Below are positions 16,618-25,101 of a stretch of 64,000 bases of DNA, one piece after another. The position numbers and the translations under genes are program-made. The DNA comes from Phycisphaerales bacterium (GTDB lineage: Bacteria > Planctomycetota > Phycisphaerae > Phycisphaerales > UBA1924), in contig JADLCM010000034.1 in assembly GCA_020847175.1 (NCBI GenBank), forward strand, positions 82,509-146,508, written 5' to 3'. The notes under the pieces were generated by a model that saw nothing but the letters and a program-made list of their open reading frames with translations, searched no databases and was not told the DNA's origin. Each line of letters opens with the position of its first letter. Positions within the stretch are counted from its first letter, which is position 1.

Positions 16618-17313
16618 TCAAGCGCGACGACGACGGGCCGCGGCGAAACCGCCGAGGCCGAGGAGGGCCAGGCTGGCGGGCGCCGGGGTGATGACGATGT
16701 CGTTCTCAACGATCGGGGAGGAGACGGTCGCGCCCGAGCCGTCAGTGGCGCTGCGGAACAGGCGAGAAGCGCCGCGGATCACCATGCTGATGGTGTCCGT
16801 GCCGCCGTCATAGGTGTAGCCGAAGGCGTAGAACGCCTCGCCCGAAGAGATCGGGTCGATGCCGACCAGCAGATTGGCGGTGGGCGGGAATGTGGCCAAG
16901 TCAATGCCCGAGGCCGCGGCGTCGGAGAGCGTCCAGGTGTCCGCATCGGAAACGAAGGCAGTCATGGCCGAGGCGCCCGTGGGAGAACCGACGGGACGGT
17001 CGGAGACGGCGTTGCGCATGAAGGGGTGACGGCCCATGTCCGCGCCCAGGTTGAAAACGGGTGCGCCGGACTCGGTGAAGTTGCCCTGGGCCGGCGAGCT
17101 GCCGTCGAAGGCGAGGTCAAACTTGGCGAGGCCAAGCGACATGCCCGTGTGGATCGCGCTGATTTCGATCCGGAACACGTCGCCGGGGAGGGCGTTGGTG
17201 CCACGGAGGTTGTCGGTCAGGTTCGTCGCGGTCAGCACAAACGTGACCGAGTTCTGAGCCGAGGCCGCCATCGCCGCGCCCGCAAGCGCAGCCACAAACA
17301 GGGACTTCTTCAT
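16618..17313 (-). CDS. PEP-CTERM sorting-domain protein
   Basis: The 231-residue exported protein has an N-terminal signal (MKKSLFVAALAGAAMAASAQ), a beta-rich body with no family I can name (FRIEISAIHTGMSLGLAKFDLAFDG; EAFYAFGYTYDGGTDTISMVI) and a C-terminal sorting signal: Pro-Ala-Pro, a hydrophobic stretch LALLGLGGFAAA and RRRR. Such tails are recognised by exosortase and anchor proteins in the outer layers or extracellular matrix. GAGGAGAAG precedes the ATG. It is monocistronic, with a long AT-richer upstream region. No exosortase is in the window. Confidence 0.88.
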   Translation of the reverse strand: MKKSLFVAALAGAAMAASAQNSVTFVLTATNLTDNLRGTNALPGDVFRIEISAIHTGMSLGLAKFDLAFDGSSPAQGNFTESGAPVFNLGADMGRHPFMRNAVSDRPVGSPTGASAMTAFVSDADTWTLSDAAASGIDLATFPPTANLLVGIDPISSGEAFYAFGYTYDGGTDTISMVIRGASRLFRSATDGSGATVSSPIVENDIVITPAPASLALLGLGGFAAARRRRA

Positions 17314-17614
17314 CTTGTCTTCTCCTCACTTTGAACGAGGGAGAACCGCGTTCTCCCGACTCTCTCTCACACAAGCGGAACGAGACTATTCGTTCCTGAC
17401 CCAAGTAAATGGTAACTGGGCCGAAAATGGGTTGCAAGTCCAAAAAGTCGTGTTTGTCAAAAAAAGCAAAGGGTCTTGACGCCATTTTGAGGGAATTCGC
17501 GCGGACGATGGGGTCGGCTTACCCAAAGTCCCCGGTTTGAGCCAGTTCGGTAGCAGTGTGTCAGGTATTTCGCCCCGTGTTTCTGTGGGACTCAGGCGCG
17601 ATGCCATCGCGGCA
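17314..17614. other. Intergenic region upstream of PEP-CTERM gene
   Basis: About 300 bases, clearly more AT-rich than its surroundings between 17380 and 17480. It should hold the promoter of the PEP-CTERM gene, but no convincing -35/-10 pair was found. TTGACA occurs on the minus strand at about 17460 without a matching -10. Confidence 0.4.
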
Positions 17615-18478
17615 TCAGGGCGTATTGGAACTCGGCATCCCCGGATCCAGCGCCCCGAAGCGTCGGCTCCGCGACGCGTAGTCGCGGATCGCCCGGTGCA
17701 ACTCCGCTTCGCGGAAGTCGGGCCAGAGCGCGCCGGTGACGTGAATCTCGGCATAACTGATCTGCCAGAGCAGAAAGTTGCTCACGCGCATCTCGCCCGC
17801 CGTGCGGATGAGCAGGTCCGGGTCGGGCAGGCCGGCGGAATAAAGCCTCCCGGCGAGGTCAGCCTCGGAAAGCCGTTCTGGGTCGATCGCGCCCGCTCTC
17901 GCATCGCGGCAGAGCGACCGCGCGGCATCAAGGATTTCCGCCCGGCCCCCATAATTGAGCGCGAGTGCGAGCGTGGGGCCCTTGACGTGGGCCGTGGCCT
18001 CTTCCACGCTGCGGAGCGCCCGGAGGACATCTCCGGGCAATCCCGCCTCTCGCCCAAGCACCTTCAATCGCACTCCTTCGCGCGCGAGGGCCTCGCGCTC
18101 GCTCTCGCAGTACAGCACGCACAGGTCCATCAGGGCCTGGACTTCTTCCGTAGGACGCTTCCAGTTCTCCAGCGAGAACGAGTAGAGCGTGAGCACTTCG
18201 ACGCCGCAGCGCCCGGCCTCTTCGACGACCGCCCGGACGCTGCCGGCGCCGGTGCGGTGCCCGAACATGCGCGGGAAGCCGCGCTGCTCTGCCCACCGTC
18301 CGTTGCCGTCCATGATGATCGCGATGTGCCGGGGAACCCGCCCCGGGTGAACATCGGGCAAGCGGGAGAGGGGGTCGGCCTTGGGGTTGGTCTCGCGCAT
18401 CCGAGCGACAATTCCGAGCGCTTCGGGATCGCGGGCCCAGGGTGATTCAATCGCGGCTGACGGCGTGGTGGAAGTCAT
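17615..18478 (-). CDS. uppS: Isoprenyl (undecaprenyl diphosphate) synthase
   Basis: This cis-prenyltransferase makes the C55 lipid carrier for peptidoglycan. Signatures are HIAIIMDGNGRWAEQRGFPR with the catalytic Asp, GHRTGAGSVR, YSFSLENWKRP, LNYGGRAEI, and DLLIRTAGEMRVSNFLLWQISYAEIHVT near the C-terminus. The 287-residue length is slightly long because of about 40 extra N-terminal residues; a downstream start is possible and no strong ribosome site precedes the chosen ATG. It follows purA by 39 bp on the same strand, so the two are probably one transcript. Confidence 0.93.
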   Translation of the reverse strand: MTSTTPSAAIESPWARDPEALGIVARMRETNPKADPLSRLPDVHPGRVPRHIAIIMDGNGRWAEQRGFPRMFGHRTGAGSVRAVVEEAGRCGVEVLTLYSFSLENWKRPTEEVQALMDLCVLYCESEREALAREGVRLKVLGREAGLPGDVLRALRSVEEATAHVKGPTLALALNYGGRAEILDAARSLCRDARAGAIDPERLSEADLAGRLYSAGLPDPDLLIRTAGEMRVSNFLLWQISYAEIHVTGALWPDFREAELHRAIRDYASRSRRFGALDPGMPSSNTP

Positions 18479-18517
18479 GGGTGTGTGGACAGGCGTGGGC
18501 CCGCTGGGTCGATCGGC

Positions 18518-19846
18518 TCAGGCGTGGATGGTCTGCTCTCGGTCCGGACCCACGCTCCCGATTTGCGCGGGGACGCCGACGGCGCGCTCGACGTACGCCA
18601 CGTACTCCGCCGCGTTCGCCGGAAGGTCTTTGCGAGATCGCGCCCCGGTAATTTCCTGGCCGAATCCCGGCAAACGTTCGTAGACAGGTGTCCATTCTCG
18701 AAGGTCGTGCCCGTCGGGGGGGAAGCGATCCGTGCGTTCACCATTGCGTTCATACGCGACGCACACAGGGATTTCGTCAAACCCGGCAAGCACGTCGAGC
18801 ATGGTGAGCGCGATCCCGGTGACGCCGTTGATCATCACCGCGTATCGCAGGGCGACGAGGTCAAGCCAGCCGGTGCGGCGCGGGCGCCCGGTGGTGGTGC
18901 CGTACTCGCGCCCACGCTCGCGGATGCGATTCCCCGCCTCGTTGATCTGCTCGGTGGGGAAGGGCCCGGCGCCCACGCGAGTGCAATAGGCCTTGCAGAC
19001 GCCCAGGACCGACCCGATCCGGTTCATGGGCACGCCGGTGCCCGGGCCGATCCCCAGCGCCGAGCACGACGAGCTCGTGACGAAGGGATATGTGCCGTGG
19101 TCTACGTCGAGCAGAGTCGCGTTGCCGCCCTCGAAGAGCACGCGCTTGCCCTGCGCGAGCATGTCGTGAAGGAGCGCCGTGGTGTCACGGATGCGCGCCC
19201 TCAAACGCTCTCCCTGCTCGAGCAGCGCCGCGGTGAGGCTGTGGGGGTCGCACGGAGGCAGGGAACCCCCGAGGCCCTTGAACAGCGCGTTCTTGAAGAC
19301 GCACGCAATCTCGACTTTGCCCGCGAGCACATCGGGCCGAAGCAGGTCTCCCACCCGGATCGCGGACGCCCGGTATGCCTTGTCGGCGTAGGCCGGACCG
19401 ATGCCCCGCTTCGTCGTGCCGATCTCACCCACGCGCAGCACGCCCCGACCGGCGGCGGCGGAATCCTGAGCCGTGCGCAGCTCCTCTTCTCGAAGCGCAT
19501 CTTCAGTTTTGTGGTAGGGCATCACAACATGAGCGCGGCTGGAGAGCACCAGGCCCGACGTATCCACGCCCCGGGCCTCCAGGCCCCTGACTTCGTCGAG
19601 CAACTTCTCCGGGTCCACCACCACACCGTTCCCCACCACCGCCAGCACCCCCGGGTGCAGAATGCCCGAAGGAACCAAATGCAGGCTGAAGCGCTCGCCC
19701 CGCACCACGACCGAGTGCCCGGCGTTGGCTCCGCCGTTGTATCGGACGACGGCATGGTGCGCGGGGGCAAGCAGATCCACGAGCTTGCCCTTGCCTTCAT
19801 CGCCCCACTGGAGGCCGACGACCGCGGTTGAGGTGCCTTGCGCCAT
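18518..19846 (-). CDS. purA: Adenylosuccinate synthetase
   Basis: This enzyme condenses IMP with aspartate using GTP on the way to AMP. The 442-residue product starts with the GTP-binding loop GLQWGDEGKGKLVDLLA, has NGGANAGHSVVV for IMP binding, GTTKRGIGPAYADKAYR, and VLFEGGNATLLDVDHGTYPFVTSS. ATG 19846 is chosen because the P-loop lies directly after it; GGAGG is 11 bases upstream. Frame-open sequence further upstream is not part of the protein. Confidence 0.95.
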   Translation of the reverse strand: MAQGTSTAVVGLQWGDEGKGKLVDLLAPAHHAVVRYNGGANAGHSVVVRGERFSLHLVPSGILHPGVLAVVGNGVVVDPEKLLDEVRGLEARGVDTSGLVLSSRAHVVMPYHKTEDALREEELRTAQDSAAAGRGVLRVGEIGTTKRGIGPAYADKAYRASAIRVGDLLRPDVLAGKVEIACVFKNALFKGLGGSLPPCDPHSLTAALLEQGERLRARIRDTTALLHDMLAQGKRVLFEGGNATLLDVDHGTYPFVTSSSCSALGIGPGTGVPMNRIGSVLGVCKAYCTRVGAGPFPTEQINEAGNRIRERGREYGTTTGRPRRTGWLDLVALRYAVMINGVTGIALTMLDVLAGFDEIPVCVAYERNGERTDRFPPDGHDLREWTPVYERLPGFGQEITGARSRKDLPANAAEYVAYVERAVGVPAQIGSVGPDREQTIHA

Positions 19847-20023
19847 GGGTGAAGAGACCTCCGCAGGGACGCGAAGCCTAGGGGCCGTCGCGGCGAGCGG
19901 CCCCCCCCCTGTTCCGGGGTGAAAACCGAACAGCAGGTAGAGAACGCGGGCGTTGCGAGCGGGGTTTGCGAGCCCGCCGATGGCGCGCTGCCGAAGCGCC
20001 GATGGACGAGGGGAGCAACTGCA

Positions 20024-20206
20024 ATGACCGCCGAAAAGAGCATCCGCATCATGTGCCCAAACATCCGGTGCCGCCGAGTGCTGGCGGTACCCGAAGGGGC
20101 GCGCGGCAAGACAGTGCGCTGCAAGTACTGCCACATGGCGATCAGAGTGCCGGCCGTAGAACCTGCGTCAAGCCCACAATCGGCTCCTCCAAAGCCCGAA
20201 AACTAG
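20024..20206 (+). CDS. Small zinc-ribbon protein (MJ0042-like)
   Basis: A 60-residue protein with C-x4-C and C-x2-C: IMCPNIRCRRVLAVPEGARGKTVRCKYCHMAIRVPA, the pattern of MJ0042-type zinc ribbons that are common at the N-terminus of planctomycete proteins. Here the ribbon is almost the whole protein. GGGGAG stands nine bases before ATG 20024. A 7-bp hairpin (AATGCAG/CTGCATT, 20238-20258) follows and might end transcription. The partner is unknown. Confidence 0.7.
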   Translation: MTAEKSIRIMCPNIRCRRVLAVPEGARGKTVRCKYCHMAIRVPAVEPASSPQSAPPKPEN

Positions 20207-20324
20207 TGGCCTGAACTCGAAGTTCACCTTTGCCAGAAATGCAGAAACCACCTGCATTCACGCCGTTTCTCTGTCATGGAACTTCTGACACGGGCCACGA
20301 GGATGACCCGACTTACGATGGTCG

Positions 20325-20927
20325 TCAGACTCGCACAAGGCCGTAGGACTGCATCAGGCCCGTCCAGCGCGCAGACTCGCGTTTCGCCTCGTCGGTCTCC
20401 CGCCCCCACCACCAGCAGGTTTGAGGGTTGACTCCGAGGTCTGCCGCGAGGTCCGCCATCTGGCGGTCGGTCAGGTCGACGTGGGGCGTGGAGATGCGGA
20501 AGTCCGGCCGCTGGTGGGTCTCAGCATCCAGCGCGACGAGCCGAGAGACAAGCAGCGCGCGATCGACGCACGCCGCAAGGTGATCGAGCTCGGGCCAATC
20601 GCCTGGCTCCGAGCCACCGGGCTGAACCGGCCAGACAAGTTCGCGAGCGCCTCGGCGCGCAGCCTCGTACCCGGCTGAGAGCAGCAACATCGACTCGGCC
20701 GGGGCGGAACCTCGCCCGCACCCCGGAAGTGTGACGGCAGCGAAGGGCAGGTTGAACAGTTCGGCCTGGCGAGCCGCGGCCTCGCGCACAAGCCCATCCT
20801 CGGCATCGCCCGCCCACAGCACCAGCGCCGGCGCATCCGCGCATCCGCGCTCCGAGGCAACAGCGCACGCGACCAGGCTTGCCAAACCCGCGTCGCTCAA
20901 TACGGCCAGTCCTGCTCCCGTAACCAT
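20325..20927 (-). CDS. QueC-like PP-loop protein with degenerate active site
   Basis: The 200-residue protein resembles 7-cyano-7-deazaguanine synthase (QueC) in overall plan: a first strand VLSDAGLASLV where the ATP loop SGGLDS should be, AELFNLPFAAVTLP, a LLLSAGYEAARRGARELVWPVQ helix-strand pair, and the C-terminal STPHVDLTDRQMADLAADLGV typical of the queuosine family. The PP-loop is lost (SDAGLAS) and the zinc-binding cysteine cluster near the C-terminus is also missing (a TCWWWGRETDE segment stands there). So it is probably not a QueC enzyme. ATG 20927 is four bases after the upstream stop; a GTG at 20945 is the alternative. It is co-transcribed with the LRAT-like gene. Confidence 0.65.
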   Translation of the reverse strand: MVTGAGLAVLSDAGLASLVACAVASERGCADAPALVLWAGDAEDGLVREAAARQAELFNLPFAAVTLPGCGRGSAPAESMLLLSAGYEAARRGARELVWPVQPGGSEPGDWPELDHLAACVDRALLVSRLVALDAETHQRPDFRISTPHVDLTDRQMADLAADLGVNPQTCWWWGRETDEAKRESARWTGLMQSYGLVRV

Positions 20928-20931
20928 GTGG

Positions 20932-21465
20932 TCAGTGTACTTCACGCCCGGTTCCCCGTCGCGCCGCCCGGGTGCCGGCGGCCCGTGCTCCTGCGGCGAG
21001 GGCGAGCGCGGTGCCCGCTGCCGCGAGGGTCAGGCCCGCGGCCTTGGTCGCGACGCGCTTCAGGTGATCGATCTGGGGGCTTCGCGCCTCCCCGGTGATG
21101 CACCAGGACACAAAGTGCTCGCAGTTGTTGTGGAAGAGGTTGTACCCCGGCCTGCCGACCTTCCCAAGCCCCCGCTGCACAATGACCGGGGCGGGGAAGG
21201 CCGGCTGCACGCGCGGCACGGTCCACACGCCGTCCCCGACCACCTCGGAGAAAGGCGAGAGCGCGACCCTGGGGTCCGTCGCCTTGCCGTCCAGGTGAAC
21301 CACCATGTCTTCGGCGATGCGCCGGATCCCCGCCGCCTCGTCGATCACCGCCCGCCCCACGTAGAGCGCGGCATGGGCATAACCCCGGCGTTGGACGAGC
21401 ACGGGGTCTCCGGGGCGGGGTCGCTCGGCGGCGCGGAACGGAAGCGGGGTGAGTGCGTTCTCCAT
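20932..21465 (-). CDS. LRAT-domain (NlpC/P60-superfamily) protein
   Basis: The 177-residue product has the LRAT fold signatures: RPGDPVLVQRRGYAHAALYVG with the catalytic His in YAHAALYVG and NLFHNNCEHFVSWCITGEA with the catalytic Cys in the NCEHF block. LRAT-type thiol acyltransferases or hydrolases act on lipids or acylated substrates. The C-terminal 40 residues are hydrophobic and Ala-rich (GLTLAAAGTALALAAGARAAG) and may anchor it in a membrane, as in the eukaryotic relatives. ATG 21465 is the first after the gap to the divergent DUF695-RraB gene. The QueC-like gene follows immediately. Confidence 0.8.
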   Translation of the reverse strand: MENALTPLPFRAAERPRPGDPVLVQRRGYAHAALYVGRAVIDEAAGIRRIAEDMVVHLDGKATDPRVALSPFSEVVGDGVWTVPRVQPAFPAPVIVQRGLGKVGRPGYNLFHNNCEHFVSWCITGEARSPQIDHLKRVATKAAGLTLAAAGTALALAAGARAAGTRAARRGTGREVH

Positions 21466-21531
21466 ACGGACGATTGTTGTTCCGATTTCGACCCGGCGGG
21501 TTTCCCTGGGGCGGGGGGCTACCCTCCCCCC

Positions 21532-22314
21532 ATGCACGATCACGACAACTGCGGCTGCGGGCACGACCACGACCACGAGGACACCTGGCAGGTGTACATG
21601 CGGTTCATCGACGAGAAGCCGGCGACGGTGCTGGTGGATGAATCGTTCGAGGCCGGGGATTCCGACGCGGCGTACTGCATCCGCTTCAGCGCGCCCATGC
21701 CCTCTCCCGATGAGTCGGGCCTGCCGAGCGAGGACACGAGCGACGAAGCGCTCGATGACTTCGAGGATGCACTGGCCTCGGCGGTAGAAACGCTGCCGGG
21801 GGGTCGGATCGTGGCGCGCCTGAGCACCGGCGGCCGGTTCACGTGGTTCGCGTACGCCGGCACGGACAAGCCGCTGGCGAACCTGTGCCGCGGCTTGGCG
21901 GGCACCCATCCGCAGTTCCCGCTCAGCGCATCGTCGTCCAAGGACCCGGAGGGGGAGCAGTTCAACGATCTTCTGCCCACCGCAGAAGAAGTGATATGGA
22001 ACAACGACATCCGGGTGCTGATGTCCTTGCAGGAGCAGGGCGACGATGCGTCCAAGGAGCGCGAGTTCACGCACGAAGTCGCGTTTGACTCGGCGGAAAA
22101 CTCTGAGGCGTTCGTCGCTGGACTCGGCGAGCTGGGCTTCACCCACGCCGGCACCGAGACGGACGAGGACGGAGAGATCGTCGTGACTTTCACCCATAAG
22201 GGGCGACCGGACATTGAGGAGGTCTTCCCGCGCACGAGCGCCGCGTGGGCCGCGGCGGAGGCGGCGGGCGGCATCTACGACGGCTGGGGCTGCCCGGTCG
22301 TCGAGGCCGAATGA
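21532..22314 (+). CDS. DUF695-RraB two-domain protein with His-rich N-terminus
   Basis: The 260-residue acidic protein starts with a His/Asp/Cys-rich tail (HDHDNCGCGHDHDHED) that could bind metal. About residues 18-140 fit DUF695 (DTWQVYMRFIDEKPATVLVDESFE; FTWFAYAGTDKPLANLCRGL). The C-terminal part (DDASKEREFTHEVAFDSAENSEAFVAGLGELGFTH, then DGEIVVTFTHKGRPDIEEV) fits RraB, the family of RNase E inhibitor B. RraB proteins bind and slow RNase E in Escherichia coli; whether this one acts on RNA decay is unknown. It is divergent from the LRAT-like gene by 66 bp and has no strong ribosome site. Confidence 0.75.
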   Translation: MHDHDNCGCGHDHDHEDTWQVYMRFIDEKPATVLVDESFEAGDSDAAYCIRFSAPMPSPDESGLPSEDTSDEALDDFEDALASAVETLPGGRIVARLSTGGRFTWFAYAGTDKPLANLCRGLAGTHPQFPLSASSSKDPEGEQFNDLLPTAEEVIWNNDIRVLMSLQEQGDDASKEREFTHEVAFDSAENSEAFVAGLGELGFTHAGTETDEDGEIVVTFTHKGRPDIEEVFPRTSAAWAAAEAAGGIYDGWGCPVVEAE

Positions 22315-22572
22315 CGCACGGCGTGCGCGAAGTGACGCCGCGAGCGCACCACCCGCGGCAATCGCCCGGCGCGTCCCGCACGCGACCATGACTCGCGCCG
22401 CAGGGACCATTCCTTGCAGGGGCTCACGACGCGGGCTGTTCGACGGGCCTCCCACGAGTACCACGAATCCATCGAAGCCAGCGCGCAAGCGCGGCAATCG
22501 CTTGCCATGAGGGGTCTCCGCTCCATCCGCCGTTGGGGCGATCTCAAGCACAGAAAAAACGCACGAGCCGCA
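22315..22572. other. Intergenic region between convergent genes
   Basis: No gene, repeat or clear terminator was found; only shadow reading frames cross it. Confidence 0.5.
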
Positions 22573-24240
22573 TCATTCTTCCCATCGCGTCAGATCGAGG
22601 CCGATGCGCCCGGGCTCCGACTGCCACGGGAACATCGCCCGCGGCCAGGCAACGCGCGCGCCCGCGCTGTCGCGGTGCTCAATGCCGATCTGGACGCGTT
22701 CCGCCTGGGGAAGGTCGAGCATGAAGGACCAGCCCGTTTCTGTCCGGGTCACATGCCCCGCGAACTCCCCTGTTCGCCCCGGCGTGAGCTCATCGTCGAT
22801 GAGTCCGGCGCGCGTCACGTGAACAATCGAGGTTGGCCTGCCTTGCGGACCCAGCCACACCCGCACGTCCGACCCTTCCCCTGAACTCGCCTCGAAATAG
22901 AGCACCCAATGCTCGGGGGTGACTCGCTCGCGCCGAACCACCCCCGGCTCGCTGGAATCCGTGGTCACCTCAACCCGGGGCGACGCCCGGAGCACCCGCG
23001 CCCGCGCCACGTCGCTGGCGATCACCGACCCGCCCAGCCACGTTGCCATGGTCCAGTCCTCGGCGAAAGCAGGCGTCGTCATTCCCGGCGGAACCACGGC
23101 AAACCACATCGATCCAACATCGAACTCCAACCTCTCGCCGGGCGTCTGCACTGACACATGCGGAAGGCGCCCGCTGCCCGGAGCTTCAGCCGATCCAGTC
23201 CAGGTCTCCACGACTCCCGGCTGCACGGCCACCACGCCCCCGGCGCGCACCAGCGGACGCGCGAGCAGCGTCTCGTCGCCCAGGTTGGCGATGGCGACGG
23301 AGCAGAGTGGGGTTGACCCGCTCGGATCAATCAGCCCCGCATCATCGACGACCCATGCACGCACACCGCCCGTCGATTCAAGAAATCCGCGCGCCGCCCG
23401 GGCAGCCTGCGCATCGTCCTCGCGCAGCAGATCACTCGCGATCGCACTGACCTCCGGCCCCACTGGCCACGTGGGGGCGACCACGCCCGGCCCGAAGCGG
23501 GTCACCCGCGTCAGCCGACCTCGCACCTGGGCCGCAACGGACGAATCAATCCCGCCGAGCCTGGAGAGCGCCGCGCGCCAGCGGGACTTCTCCTGGGTGT
23601 GCCACGCCTCGACGACGGCGTCTTCACGCGAGCCCGGCCCCGGGTCTTCGACTCCCGCCACAGCCGCGCGCCACGACCAGCGCGGATCCGCAGCCTCGAT
23701 GGCGAAAGCCCGGTCGAGAGCCGCCTGCTGCCGGTCTTCGTCATGCGCCCTTCCGGCCGGGCCCGGCACATCGTCAAACCAGGTCACGTTCCAGGTTTCG
23801 CCCGAGATGCGCACGTCCCCGTGCGCATCTGCGGGCACGTCGAAGACCAGCACCCACACCCCCGGCGGCACATCGGGCTTGACCGTCTCGTTGTGCATCG
23901 ATCGCCAGGACACACGCTCCGGCAACCATCGTGCCAGGGGGGATAAATCCCCCGGACTCGGCTCATAGGCCAACCGAAAGACCTCCGCCCCGATGATCCG
24001 GCCATCGTCGAGGCGGGCGGGCCACGGCTCAAAAGCCTCTCGTTCATCCAAAAACGTCACCGGGACAACGCCGAGGCCACCCCGCCGCAACTCGAGCGAT
24101 GAGCTCATCGGGCGCGGCTGAGCCAGCGCCGGCGCCGAAGCGACCCACGCACCGAACACCAAGGCAGTGGAGGGGCGCGCCGGTCCCCTCCGCCGGGCCC
24201 GGACGGTTCGAGGTTCTCCGATTGCCGGGAAGTTCTGCAT
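22573..24240 (-). CDS. Hypothetical secreted protein
   Basis: I do not recognise this 555-residue protein. It has a long Arg-rich n-region and a signal-like stretch ending about residue 40 (ALVFGAWVASAPALAQP). The body is a mix of beta-rich pieces: GVWVLVFDVPADAHGDVRISGETWNVTWFDD near residue 150, a repeat of similar GERLEFDVGSMWFAVVPPGM and EHWVLYFEASSGEGSDVRVWL later, and a final strand-rich domain. It ends near EPGRIGLDLTRWEE. A carbohydrate-binding or surface role would suit the beta-sandwich look, but this is inference only. The start is not supported by a ribosome site. It is divergent from the aquaporin gene. Confidence 0.6.
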   Translation of the reverse strand: MQNFPAIGEPRTVRARRRGPARPSTALVFGAWVASAPALAQPRPMSSSLELRRGGLGVVPVTFLDEREAFEPWPARLDDGRIIGAEVFRLAYEPSPGDLSPLARWLPERVSWRSMHNETVKPDVPPGVWVLVFDVPADAHGDVRISGETWNVTWFDDVPGPAGRAHDEDRQQAALDRAFAIEAADPRWSWRAAVAGVEDPGPGSREDAVVEAWHTQEKSRWRAALSRLGGIDSSVAAQVRGRLTRVTRFGPGVVAPTWPVGPEVSAIASDLLREDDAQAARAARGFLESTGGVRAWVVDDAGLIDPSGSTPLCSVAIANLGDETLLARPLVRAGGVVAVQPGVVETWTGSAEAPGSGRLPHVSVQTPGERLEFDVGSMWFAVVPPGMTTPAFAEDWTMATWLGGSVIASDVARARVLRASPRVEVTTDSSEPGVVRRERVTPEHWVLYFEASSGEGSDVRVWLGPQGRPTSIVHVTRAGLIDDELTPGRTGEFAGHVTRTETGWSFMLDLPQAERVQIGIEHRDSAGARVAWPRAMFPWQSEPGRIGLDLTRWEE

Positions 24241-24350
24241 GCACCACTCGTCGAGCGAAGACCGCGGAGCGTACGGCCGCATCCGCGGCATGGGTTGCAC
24301 GCGGGCGACGGTTCCGTCACAATCCCCAGCCCCTCGCCAAGGAGAAGGCC

Positions 24351-25076
24351 ATGAGGACGACCCTTCGTGAGAATCTGTCTGAGTTCATCGGCACATTCGC
24401 CCTGGTCTTCTTCGGGGTGTTGTCCATCCTTCTGACGAACCCGGGCGTCACCGGCGCACCGAGCGGGGCAGGTCTCCTGACAGTCGCCCTCGCCCACGGC
24501 CTGGTGCTCTCGATCATGGTCACGGCGTGCATGGGCGTCTCGGGCGGGCAACTGAACCCTGCCGTTTCGATCGGCCTCGTGTTCGCGGGGCTCCAGACCC
24601 CTGCCCGGGCCGCCCGGTTGGTTCTGTCGCAGTGCCTCGGGGCGGCGTGCGCCGCGGGGATGGTCGTGCTCTTGCTCGGCGCCGAGCGGGCCAACAACTC
24701 TGCCGCCGGCACCGACCTCGGCGCAACCATCGGCAACCTGACGCGGCAGGGCGAAGTGCTGGGTGTCTTCGGCCTTGAGTTGTTCGCGACCATGGCCCTC
24801 ATGGTCGCGGTGCTGATGGGCACCGTGGACGGACGTGCCCACAAACTCGGCGGGTTCACCATCGGGCTCACCGTCACTGCGATGATCGTGGCCATCGGAC
24901 CCCTGACCGGCGCAAGCATGAACCCGGCACGCACGCTCGGACCCGCTCTCTACGGGCACTGGGACATGATCTGGGTGTACCTCGTCGCCCCGACGGCAGG
25001 AGCCTGCATCATCGCAGGAGTCTATCGCTGGGTGTGGGTGGATCCGGCCTCCGGCCCGCGTGAGGCGGCCCGCTGA
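24351..25076 (+). CDS. MIP-family aquaporin/glycerol facilitator
   Basis: This is a six-helix channel for water or small neutral solutes in the inner membrane, 241 residues. Both half-helix boxes are present: GGQLNPAVS with NPA at 69-71 and GASMNPARTLGPALYG with NPA at 191-193. The aromatic/Arg filter Arg follows the second NPA. Six hydrophobic segments can be seen around them. Length is close to that of bacterial AqpZ-type channels; whether it passes water or glycerol is not fixed by what I can see. AAGGAGAAGG lies just before ATG 24351. Confidence 0.92.
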   Translation: MRTTLRENLSEFIGTFALVFFGVLSILLTNPGVTGAPSGAGLLTVALAHGLVLSIMVTACMGVSGGQLNPAVSIGLVFAGLQTPARAARLVLSQCLGAACAAGMVVLLLGAERANNSAAGTDLGATIGNLTRQGEVLGVFGLELFATMALMVAVLMGTVDGRAHKLGGFTIGLTVTAMIVAIGPLTGASMNPARTLGPALYGHWDMIWVYLVAPTAGACIIAGVYRWVWVDPASGPREAAR

Positions 25077-25101
25077 GCACGGCGCATTGGGCCGCCCACG
25101 T

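Noticed and set aside
23922..23936. Second perfect sigma-54-like match (TGGCACG-ATGG-TTGC on the minus strand)
   Set aside because: It lies inside the coding region of the hypothetical secreted protein, encodes ARWLP in frame, and no gene starts after it on that strand.
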